From positions 1-12,136 of the forward strand of contig DAIDJC010000073.1 in assembly GCA_027451565.1 (NCBI GenBank): a stretch of 12,136 bases of DNA, in the 5' to 3' direction. Source of the DNA: Limisphaerales bacterium (GTDB lineage: Bacteria; Verrucomicrobiota; Verrucomicrobiia; Limisphaerales; UBA11358). Below are positions 5,956 to 12,136 of the stretch, one piece after another. The notes beneath the pieces were generated by a model. The model saw only the letters and a program-made list of their open reading frames with translations, did not search any database and had not been told where the DNA came from. Position 1 is the first letter of the stretch, and each line of letters opens with the position of its first letter. A program made the translations under genes and the position numbers.

Positions 5956-8766
5956 TTAATCTTGTAAATTATCAATGGATTCCTGGACGTGTTTCATTTT
6001 GGCCTGCCAATCCACCAACCGCTGTTGGTGTTCCTGAAGGACCTGAGGCGGGACCTTTTGGACAAAACCCGGGTTTTCTAGTTTTTGCTTCACCTTGAGA
6101 ATTTCCGCCTCAATTTTGCCCAATTCCAACTGTAGCCGGGCTTTTTCCGCCGCTTTGTCTATATGTCCCTCAAGAGGCAGAAAAAGTTCACCCCAGTTGG
6201 TTTTGACCGATGGGGTACCCTTGGGTGGGGTAAAATCGGGCTGGACAGGCAGGGATTCCGCATTCAGCAGGAGGCGGATGACCTCATGGTCGTGCTCATT
6301 CAGAGCCATGACTGGTTTAAAGACATACTTGACCTTTTTGCCAGACGGTATGTTGCCGATGCGTCGCAAATTACGGCCCTGAGTGATAAGCTGGTACTTT
6401 GAGGAAGTGAGATCAAAGGCAGTTTGGGAAAGGCCGAACTGCTCCATTTCATCCTCATTCAAGGGAAGGGGCCATGGGGCTGACATGATGGAGGCACCGC
6501 CCTGGTTGGATGGCATGTCTGCGGAATAACCCATGCCGTGCCAAAGCTCTTCGGTTATGAAGGGTAAAAAAGGATGAAACAGCCTCAGAACATGGGAAAG
6601 AATGAAATCCATGACGGCGCATGAATTGGCCTTGCGATCGGCATCGTTGCCGTTCAGCACGGCCTTGCAAGCTTCAAGATACCAATCACAGTATTCACTC
6701 CAAAAAAAGCGGTACAAAGCCGCGGCAGCCTCACTAAACTGGTACTCGTTGAGGGCCAAAGTTACGCTGCGAATGGCCGTGTTCAAACTGGAAAGAATCC
6801 ATCGGTCATCTGAGTTGAGCAGAGCAGGCTGGATTTCATCCTGAATGGCTCCGCCTTGCATTTGGCGAAACCGGCAGGCGTTCCAGAGTTTGTTGCAAAA
6901 ATTGCGGCCCAGTTCGACGTCCTTCTCGTCAAACAGGACATCCTGGCCAAGGGGCGCGCTGCGCATGGTTCCAAACCGGAGGGCATCGGCCCCGTATTTT
7001 TCAATGAGCACAAGGGGGTCCGGCGAATTTCCCAAGGTTTTGGACATCTTCCGGCCTTGCTTGTCTCTTATGATGCCGGTGAAATAGACGTTCCGAAAAG
7101 GCATTGGATCGGGCAGGGACTGCTCCTTGCCGCCCATGAAGGCATAACCGGCCATGATCATCCGGGCCACCCAGAAAAAGAGAATGTCCGGACCTGTGAC
7201 AAGATCCGTGGTTGGATAAAACTTCTGAAGCATGCCGGTTTTTGCGGGCCAACCCATGGTGGCAAATGGCCACAACCAGGAGCTGAACCATGTGTCTAGA
7301 ACGTCAGGGTCCTGCTCAAAACCCAGCACGAGAGCCACCTTGCTGCAGGCTTCGCTATTGGTGGCCAGCTCCATTCGCATCTGGCCGTCCGGCTGGGGAA
7401 TGGTTTTGATCACGGCCAGGTCGCCAGCATCATTGGCCTGCCGAATGGCTTCCGCAAGGCGCCCATCCACGGTTTGACCGGCAGGCAACATTTTCGACCA
7501 AATGGGAATGCGATGCCCCCACCAGAGCTGCCGGCTGATACACCAGTCCTGAATGTTGTTAAGCCAATGCTCGTAAACTTTGGCCCAACGGTCGGGGTGA
7601 AATCGCATCCGTCCTTCGGACACACAGAGCCGGGAGGCTTCCAAGGCGGGGTATTTGAGAAACCATTGCTCGCTGAGCCGGGGTTCGATTGGCACGTCCG
7701 CCCGCTGGCTGAATCCAACGTTGTGGTCGTAAGGTTTCTCCTCGGTGAGCGCTCCCATGCTGCGCAAGGCTTCCACCACCTCCTTGCGGGCGCGGAAACG
7801 ATCCATGCCGGCCAGAGCTGATCCGGCGCTGGAATCCATGGTTCCATCCGCCCGGATGACCTCCAGAAACGGAAGACCATGGCGGCGGGCAATTTCAAAA
7901 TCCGCCTTGTCATGGGCGGGAGTGACTTTCAGCACGCCTGTGCCAAAGGCAAAATCCACATGTTCATCACCAATGATAGGAATGGTTCTGGCCGTTTCCG
8001 GAATATCCGCTGGAAACGGGCGAAGGACGCATTTGCCGATAAGGTGCGCGTAACGGGTATCCTTTGGATTCACCGCCACGGCGGTATCTCCGGGAATGGT
8101 TTCCGGACGGGTTGTGGCAATGGTCAGCCAGGTGTCTTCCATCCCCAAAACGCGGACTTTGAAATGATAAAGAAAACCCTTTTGAGGTTTCATTTCCACT
8201 TCTTCGTCCGACAAGGCGGTCTGGGAAACCGGGCACCAATTCACCATTCGGCGCCCTTTGTAAATGAGGTCCTGCCGGTACAAGTCCACAAAGACGCGCT
8301 GGACACACCGGGAATATTCGGGGTCCATGGTGAAACGTTCGCGGGACCAGTCGCAGGAGCAACCCAGCTTTTTCAACTGATTTATGATGATGCTCCCGTG
8401 TTTTTCTTTCCAGGCCCAAACTTTTTCCAGGAAAGCCTCGCGGCCCAGGTCGTGACGGCTCTTTTTTTCCTCCTTTTTAAGCTGCCGCTCCACCATCATC
8501 TGGGTGGCAATGCCTGCATGATCGGTGCCTGGCAGCCACAGAACTTCATGCCCGGTCATCCGGGCCTTTCGGGAAAGAATATCCTGAATCGTGTTGTTGA
8601 GAACATGGCCCATGTGCAGCATGCCGGTGACATTGGGCGGTGGTATAACGATGGAGTAGGCTGGCTTGGCGGAGTTTTCATCAGCCTTGAAGAACTGGTT
8701 TTGCAGCCAAAATGCGTACCATTTTTCCTCCACCACCCCGGGATCGTATGCTTTGGAGATTTCCAT
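5956..8766 (-). CDS. valS: Valyl-tRNA synthetase
   Basis: Valyl-tRNA synthetase attaches valine to tRNA(Val) in the cytoplasm using ATP. The 936-residue length is normal for bacterial ValRS. The class I signatures are HMGH at residues 51-54 (within 'PPPNVTGMLHMGH', the ValRS form of HIGH) and KMSKT at 573-577 (the KMSKS loop with Thr last). The editing domain, which removes mischarged threonine, shows 'TTRPET' at 218-223 followed by GDTAVAVNP. 'WCISRQLWWGHRIPIW' and 'DVLDTWFSSWLWPF' are further ValRS landmarks of the catalytic core. The anticodon-binding helical domain covers about 650-800. Residues from about 866 to 936 form the C-terminal coiled coil, with 'PGFVQKVPPQVLQEH'. The ATG at 8766 gives the expected 'YDPGVVEEKWY' N-terminus; no Shine-Dalgarno is present. 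It lies 134 bases downstream of cimA on the same strand, and co-transcription is possible. Confidence 0.98.
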   Translation of the reverse strand: MEISKAYDPGVVEEKWYAFWLQNQFFKADENSAKPAYSIVIPPPNVTGMLHMGHVLNNTIQDILSRKARMTGHEVLWLPGTDHAGIATQMMVERQLKKEEKKSRHDLGREAFLEKVWAWKEKHGSIIINQLKKLGCSCDWSRERFTMDPEYSRCVQRVFVDLYRQDLIYKGRRMVNWCPVSQTALSDEEVEMKPQKGFLYHFKVRVLGMEDTWLTIATTRPETIPGDTAVAVNPKDTRYAHLIGKCVLRPFPADIPETARTIPIIGDEHVDFAFGTGVLKVTPAHDKADFEIARRHGLPFLEVIRADGTMDSSAGSALAGMDRFRARKEVVEALRSMGALTEEKPYDHNVGFSQRADVPIEPRLSEQWFLKYPALEASRLCVSEGRMRFHPDRWAKVYEHWLNNIQDWCISRQLWWGHRIPIWSKMLPAGQTVDGRLAEAIRQANDAGDLAVIKTIPQPDGQMRMELATNSEACSKVALVLGFEQDPDVLDTWFSSWLWPFATMGWPAKTGMLQKFYPTTDLVTGPDILFFWVARMIMAGYAFMGGKEQSLPDPMPFRNVYFTGIIRDKQGRKMSKTLGNSPDPLVLIEKYGADALRFGTMRSAPLGQDVLFDEKDVELGRNFCNKLWNACRFRQMQGGAIQDEIQPALLNSDDRWILSSLNTAIRSVTLALNEYQFSEAAAALYRFFWSEYCDWYLEACKAVLNGNDADRKANSCAVMDFILSHVLRLFHPFLPFITEELWHGMGYSADMPSNQGGASIMSAPWPLPLNEDEMEQFGLSQTAFDLTSSKYQLITQGRNLRRIGNIPSGKKVKYVFKPVMALNEHDHEVIRLLLNAESLPVQPDFTPPKGTPSVKTNWGELFLPLEGHIDKAAEKARLQLELGKIEAEILKVKQKLENPGFVQKVPPQVLQEHQQRLVDWQAKMKHVQESIDNLQD

Positions 8767-8839
8767 TTATGAATTTGGATATTGCAGCATGATATGCGGC
8801 AAGGTCGTTTCAACGTGATTTGTCGTTTTCGTTGGGAAA

Positions 8840-8856
8840 GCCCCTTCTGGGGGGGC
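8840..8856 (-). terminator. Weak hairpin between cimA and valS
   Basis: On the minus strand GCCCC and GGGGC form a 5-bp stem around a 7-base loop, followed by TTTCCC. It lies 44 bases after the cimA stop codon. The stem is short and there is no proper T-run, so it may do nothing, or it may reduce read-through into valS. I see nothing else in the 134-base gap (8767-8900). Confidence 0.2.
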
Positions 8857-8900
8857 AGCGAAGACATGCTTCATGGGAGAATGGCGTGATTCCGGCACCC

Positions 8901-10463
8901 CTATTTTTTCCAAAGGGCAAATTCCAACGAGTCGAGCAAGGCTTGGAGCGAAGCCTCAATGATGTTTCCGCTCACACCCACGGTGCCCCAGGTCCGCTTG
9001 CCATCGGTGCATTCGATCAAAACCCGTGTCCTGGCCCCGGTTCCAGTGGCGCCATTGATGATTCGCACCTTGTAATCAGTCAATTCCACAGACTTGAGTT
9101 TCGGAAAAAACCGGACGAGCGCCTCGCGCAGGGCGCGATCCAGCGCATTCACCGGGCCATCGCCCTCAGCCACGGTATGGGCCTTGCGGTCACCCACGCG
9201 CACTCGAACGGTGGCTTCGCAAATGGATTCCATCTGATCGCGGCGCATGGAGACGTGATAGGTTTCCAGTTGAAAAAATGGATCAGGTTTGGGGGAAAGC
9301 GCCGAGCGAATGAGCAGGGACAGGGAGCCGGAAGCGGCTTCAAATTCATAGCCCTGGTTCTCGAGGTGTTTGACTCGCTCCAAGATGGCCTTGAGTTGGG
9401 GTGTTTCGTTGGTGAGGTTGAAACCCAGGTCTCGGGCTTTCATAACCACGTTGCTGCGCCCGGCCAAATCGCTGATCAGGACCGTGCGCACATTGCCCAC
9501 CAACTCCGGCCTGATGTGCTCGTAGCTGGAGGCCAGCTTTTGAACTGCATTCACATGGGTTCCGCCCTTATGGGCAAAGGCAGCAGATCCCACCCAAGGC
9601 AAGCGCGGGTTGTGACGGATATTTGCAACATCATCAACGAAAAGGGAGAGATCCCTCAGTTTGGCCAGCGAACGGGCCGGAACACAGGTTTTTCCCAGCT
9701 TGAAATGGACCAAGGGGATGACGCTGGTAAGATTGCAATTTCCAGTCCGTTCCCCATATCCATTGATGGTTCCCTGCGCATGCATCGCCCCGGCATCCAA
9801 GGCGGCAAGCGCGTTAGCCACTCCCAAGCCGCTGTCATCGTGGGAATGAATTCCAACGCGGCAGTTGAGGCGGCCCACCGCAGCGCGCGTGATGTCGCTG
9901 ATTTCTGTGGGAAGGCATCCTCCGTTGGTGTCGCACAACACCACAAGATCCGCCCCGGCTTTTTCCGCCGCCTGCCAGGTGGCCAGTGCGTAATCCGAAT
10001 TCAATTTGTATCCATCAAATGCGTGTTCGGCATCGTATATCACCATCTTGCCATGGTCTTTGAGATATTTGACAGTGTCACCGATCATGGCGAGGTTTTC
10101 ATCCGGTGTGCAGCGCAACACTTCCTTGACGTGAAGCATCGAGCTTTTACCGTAAATTGTCACCACCGGTGTGCCCGCTTCGATGAGCAACCTCACCTGG
10201 TCATCCTCCTCCACAGTCACATTTTTTTTTCGTGTGGACCCAAATGCGGCCAGTTTGGCGTTTTTAAACTTAATTTTTCTGGCTTTCTCAAAAAATTCAA
10301 TGTCCTTGGGATTGCTCCCCGGCCATCCACCCTCAATGTAATGCACCCCAAAAAGGTCCAGTTTGGCGGCAATTCGCAACTTGTCTGCCACCGAAAAATG
10401 GATGCCTTCGCCCTGCGATCCATCACGCAGGGTGGTGTCATAGATTTCAATTTGAGGTTTCAT
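8901..10463 (-). CDS. cimA: Citramalate synthase
   Basis: CimA condenses pyruvate with acetyl-CoA to (R)-citramalate, the first step of the pyruvate route to 2-oxobutyrate and isoleucine, which bypasses threonine dehydratase. The 520-residue protein has the DRE-TIM metallolyase signature near its start ('IEIYDTTLRDGSQGEG', residues 5-20), which includes the catalytic Arg13 and metal ligand Asp14. 'GIHSHDDSGLGVANALAA' carries the metal-binding His206 and His208, and 'QGTINGYGERTGNCNL' follows. 'EGGWPGSNPKD' and 'AFAHKGGTHVNAV' are typical of the CimA branch rather than 2-isopropylmalate synthase (LeuA). The C-terminal LeuA-type regulatory dimer domain covers about 400-520, so feedback inhibition is plausible. 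I chose the ATG at 10463 because family members start just before 'IEIYDTTLRDG'. In-frame alternatives are ATG at 10493 and TTG at 10523, the latter giving 540 residues. None has a good Shine-Dalgarno. It is divergent from the HU gene. Confidence 0.95.
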   Translation of the reverse strand: MKPQIEIYDTTLRDGSQGEGIHFSVADKLRIAAKLDLFGVHYIEGGWPGSNPKDIEFFEKARKIKFKNAKLAAFGSTRKKNVTVEEDDQVRLLIEAGTPVVTIYGKSSMLHVKEVLRCTPDENLAMIGDTVKYLKDHGKMVIYDAEHAFDGYKLNSDYALATWQAAEKAGADLVVLCDTNGGCLPTEISDITRAAVGRLNCRVGIHSHDDSGLGVANALAALDAGAMHAQGTINGYGERTGNCNLTSVIPLVHFKLGKTCVPARSLAKLRDLSLFVDDVANIRHNPRLPWVGSAAFAHKGGTHVNAVQKLASSYEHIRPELVGNVRTVLISDLAGRSNVVMKARDLGFNLTNETPQLKAILERVKHLENQGYEFEAASGSLSLLIRSALSPKPDPFFQLETYHVSMRRDQMESICEATVRVRVGDRKAHTVAEGDGPVNALDRALREALVRFFPKLKSVELTDYKVRIINGATGTGARTRVLIECTDGKRTWGTVGVSGNIIEASLQALLDSLEFALWKK

Positions 10464-10814
10464 AGTGCGGCACAGGACGCGAGCGGTCACCATGACAGAT
10501 TTTTCGTTTTGTGCAAACTCCAAAATCAGATTCAGAGCCCTTAAAAAACCCTGAAAACGAGCGATGCATTTTTGGTGGAAACAGCGGCTTTGGAGGGTTT
10601 TTACACCATTTTAAGGGTCAAAATGCAATGGATTCCGCTGTTGTCATGAGCGTTTTTGGAAATGGAATTTCCCCGGGGTTTGCCATGGAATCGGTGGAAT
10701 CGCCGAAAGAAAGGCCGTAAACTTGATGCTTTTGAAGAGCCCATCAAAAAAAACCTTAAAAATATGGGGAATTGGGCTTGCTTCCCGGAAAAAACCAATC
10801 AATTCTTGAGGCTT
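10464..10814. other. Divergent intergenic region between cimA and the HU gene
   Basis: This 351-base stretch has no convincing gene; the short open frames in it show no recognisable protein. It must hold the promoters for both flanking genes, but I cannot assign -35/-10 pairs with confidence. It is rich in small symmetric elements. These are the large inverted repeat at 10538-10617; AACAGCGG (10580-10587) against CCGCTGTT (10635-10642); a GGAAAT-GGA-ATTTCC hairpin (10658-10672); a CCCCGGGG palindrome (10671-10678); two tandem 9-base copies of TGGAATCGg/c (10686-10703); and TTGATG (10723-10728) against CATCAA (10742-10747). Confidence 0.6.
10538..10617. repeat. Long imperfect inverted repeat upstream of cimA
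   Basis: CCCTTAA (10538-10544) pairs with TTAAGGG (10611-10617), and the adjoining AAAACCCT (10545-10552) pairs with AGGGTTTT (10594-10601). This gives 15 base pairs interrupted on one side by a 9-base bulge (10602-10610), with a loop of 41 bases. A shorter overlapping pairing of CCCTTAAAA with TTTTAAGGG is also possible. It lies 75-154 bases upstream of the chosen cimA start, so it may be in the cimA leader transcript or be a DNA site. Confidence 0.45.
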
Positions 10815-11105
10815 ATGGCAAAATCACTAACAAAATCACAAATCATCAGTGCCGTGGCTGAAACCACTGGCTTAACCAAAAAGCAAGTCGCTGCCACCTT
10901 GGAAGCGACTGTTCACCTGGCTTATAAGAATGCCAAAAACAGCTTCACCCTTCCGGGCTTGGGCAAGCTGGTTCTGGTAAATCGTAAAGCGCGCATGGGA
11001 CGTAATCCTGCGACAGGTGAGGCCATCAAAATTGCAGCCAAGCGCGTGGTTAAATTCCGCGTGGCCAAGGCCGCCAAGGATGCCATTTTGGGAGCCAAGA
11101 AGTGA
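10815..11105 (+). CDS. HU/IHF-family DNA-binding protein
   Basis: This 96-residue protein belongs to the bacterial HU/IHF family of dimeric DNA-bending proteins, which shape the nucleoid and assist replication, repair and recombination. The N-terminal helices ('LTKSQIISAVAETTGLTKKQ') lead into the 'FTLPGLGKLVLVNRKAR' strands. The DNA-grasping arm carries the family signature 'MGRNPATGEAIKI' at residues 61-73, with the arm-tip Pro65 that intercalates between bases. The C-terminus is rich in Lys and Ala. HU proteins are usually 90-100 residues. The start at 10815 gives the standard 'MAKSLTKSQ' N-terminus and has GAGG four bases upstream, the only recognisable Shine-Dalgarno among the window's clear genes. 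An in-frame ATG at 10656 would add 53 residues not expected in the family. HU and IHF subunits cannot be separated by eye. The gene is monocistronic, ending in a strong terminator. Confidence 0.96.
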   Translation: MAKSLTKSQIISAVAETTGLTKKQVAATLEATVHLAYKNAKNSFTLPGLGKLVLVNRKARMGRNPATGEAIKIAAKRVVKFRVAKAAKDAILGAKK

Positions 11106-11124
11106 CCTGATTGATTTTTGTGTG

Positions 11125-11157
11125 CGGCGAAGGGCTTTTGGCCCTTCGCCGTTTTTT
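11125..11157 (+). terminator. Rho-independent terminator after the HU gene
   Basis: CGGCGAAGGGC (11125-11135) and GCCCTTCGCCG (11141-11151) form a perfect 11-bp stem with a 5-base loop (TTTTG), followed directly by six T residues. It begins 20 bases after the HU stop codon. Confidence 0.95.
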
Positions 11158-11246
11158 ATAATTTGTGCCGGCCCTAGTTTTGGGGCGAGCTTTTGCCTTG
11201 GGCGCCTGCCCGTTTTGATCCTGTTTGCCAAAACCCAGTATGCCGA

Positions 11247-12136
11247 ATGAAAATCACCCGTCTTGAACCGTTGTTATTGAATGCCCCGGTAACACGTGGC
11301 GGCATTGCAGACAGCACCCATCGTTTGGCTTTTTGGGGAGCGCCCGGGGTGGCCATTCATACGGATGCGGGGTTGGTGGGATATGGATTTTCCGGCACGC
11401 ACGCCCATCGCGCCACGGATGTGATGATTCTGGATGGAATGGTTAAGGCCTTTGGCCCGCTTTTGCTGGGGGAGGACCCTTTGGAGACGCTGGCGCTATG
11501 GGAAATGCTTCACAAGCATCCACCCATAACCTGGGTGGGGCGTGCCGGCATCACTCAGTTGGCCCTGGGAGCGATAGATATCGCACTGTGGGATTTAAAG
11601 GCAAAGAAGGCCGGGATGCCATTGTGGAAGCTGCTGGGCGGGAGCGCCAAAAAGCGGGTGGAGGCCTACAACACTGACGGCGGGTGGCTGAATTGGTCGC
11701 GAAAAACACTTGTTGCAGATTGCAAGCGCATGGTTGAAAAAGAGGGGTATGGAGCCTTGAAAATAAAGGTTGGCGGACCTGACCCCGAGGAGGATGTGGC
11801 CAGGCTGGCGGCCGTGCGCAAGGCCGTGGGGAGTAAAATCAGGATTATGACGGATGCCAACGGGCGTTGGACTCTGCCCCAAGCCATTCAAATGGTTTCT
11901 CAAATGAAGCCTTACAACGTGACCTGGATCGAAGAGCCAATTTATTTTGATGATGTTCTGGGTCACCAGAGGTTGGCTGCCTCCTCAGACATTCCCATAG
12001 CACTGGGTGAGCAGATCTACACTTTGCATCATTTTCGTGATTTCATCCATGCCGGGGCGGTGCACTATGTTCAACCGGACGTGACGCGGCTTGGTGGAAT
12101 CACTGAATTTTGGCAGGTGGCCGATCTTGCTCATGC
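11247..12136 (+). CDS. Mandelate racemase-subgroup enolase-superfamily enzyme (sugar-acid dehydratase-like), 3' end cut
   Basis: The first 296 residues are present and the frame is still open at the window edge. The N-terminal capping domain runs to about residue 125 ('GVAIHTDAGLVGYGF', 'ALGAIDIALWDLKAKKAG'), followed by the (beta/alpha)7beta barrel. Catalytic residues are in register with mandelate racemase: K172-I-K174 ('LKIKVG'); Mg2+ ligands Asp203 ('TDANGRW'), Glu229 ('EEP') and Glu255 ('LGEQIY'), each 26 residues apart; and Asp278 ('QPDVTRLGG'), partner of the catalytic His. That His is expected near residue 305, just outside the window. Such enzymes abstract a proton next to a carboxylate; most relatives with this residue set dehydrate sugar acids (galactonate, rhamnonate, fuconate). 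The substrate cannot be read from sequence. With carbohydrate-active genes in the window, a uronate- or aldonate-related role is a reasonable guess. The ATG at 11247 has no Shine-Dalgarno and lies 89 bases after the HU terminator. Confidence 0.92.
   Translation, partial: MKITRLEPLLLNAPVTRGGIADSTHRLAFWGAPGVAIHTDAGLVGYGFSGTHAHRATDVMILDGMVKAFGPLLLGEDPLETLALWEMLHKHPPITWVGRAGITQLALGAIDIALWDLKAKKAGMPLWKLLGGSAKKRVEAYNTDGGWLNWSRKTLVADCKRMVEKEGYGALKIKVGGPDPEEDVARLAAVRKAVGSKIRIMTDANGRWTLPQAIQMVSQMKPYNVTWIEEPIYFDDVLGHQRLAASSDIPIALGEQIYTLHHFRDFIHAGAVHYVQPDVTRLGGITEFWQVADLAH

Noticed and set aside
7879..8772. Long open frame of 297 codons on the + strand opposite valS
   Set aside because: It is antisense to a clearly coding valS with all synthetase motifs, and its translation shows no recognisable domain.
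8820..8860. Riboswitch or T-box leader before valS
   Set aside because: The gap is only 134 bases, with one 5-bp hairpin and no T-box sequence. Nothing resembles a tRNA-sensing leader.
10464..10523. 20-residue N-terminal extension of CimA from a TTG start
   Set aside because: The conserved domain begins right after the ATG at 10463. The longer form cannot be excluded, but it has no supporting ribosome-binding site at proper distance.
8820..10544. Open frame of 574 codons on the + strand opposite cimA
   Set aside because: The minus strand encodes a full citramalate synthase. The + strand product is rich in His, Gly and Gln without any domain, as expected for a mirror frame of a GC-biased gene.
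10656..10814. N-terminal extension of the HU protein by 53 residues
   Set aside because: HU proteins start at 'MAKSLTKSQ'-like sequence, the extension has no family similarity, and the ribosome-binding site is at 10807-10810.
10464..10814. Leader-peptide attenuator for cimA
   Set aside because: No short frame rich in Ile, Leu or Val codons followed by a terminator-antiterminator pair was found on the minus strand.
1..12136. CRISPR array, tRNA, rRNA, insertion sequence or prophage genes
   Set aside because: No regularly spaced repeats, cloverleaf, transposase or integrase, or phage structural protein was seen on either strand.

Overview
The window reads as ordinary chromosomal DNA of a Verrucomicrobiota bacterium, probably of the Pedosphaera/Limisphaerales type. 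This is inferred from protein style, not from a database search. The main clue is a giant secreted enzyme built from tandem Ig-like domains that ends in a short beta module of the kind 'YIIQSSTNLINW ... FYRVILGP', which is typical of secreted proteins in that group. Near-absence of Shine-Dalgarno sequences and a threonine-independent isoleucine gene (cimA) are compatible but not diagnostic.

Layout. (1) 1-1125, +: C-terminal part of a GH67-like (alpha-glucuronidase-related) glycoside hydrolase, open at the window's left edge. (2) 1126-1392: intergenic, with a weak hairpin, a short palindrome and a nested hairpin that probably lies in the leader of the next gene. (3) 1393-5088, +: secreted multidomain pectin methylesterase (CE8) with four Ig-like domains, a Big_5-like domain, a cadherin-like domain and the C-terminal module, followed by a strong terminator. 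(4) 5209-5790, +: small lipoprotein with an NTF2/SnoaL-like domain. (5) 5956-8766, -: valS, converging on the lipoprotein gene. (6) 8901-10463, -: cimA, upstream of valS on the same strand. (7) 10464-10814: divergent intergenic region rich in inverted repeats. (8) 10815-11105, +: HU-family DNA-binding protein with a strong terminator. (9) 11247-12136, +: mandelate-racemase-subgroup enolase-superfamily enzyme, cut by the right edge.

Functional reading. Genes 1 and 3 point to breakdown of plant or algal uronic-acid polysaccharides: CE8 removes methyl esters from pectin, and GH67-type enzymes release glucuronic acid side groups. The enolase-superfamily enzyme has the right residues to act on a sugar acid and could fit the same catabolic theme, but the housekeeping block valS-cimA-HU lies between. 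The middle block is core metabolism: valyl-tRNA charging, citramalate-based isoleucine synthesis, and nucleoid structure.

I saw no CRISPR array, tRNA, rRNA, insertion sequence, prophage or defence system. Nothing here is convincingly a new biological system. The most useful leads are the altered LGRPW motif of the esterase, its structured leader, the nested inverted repeats upstream of cimA, and the lipoprotein form of an NTF2-like domain.
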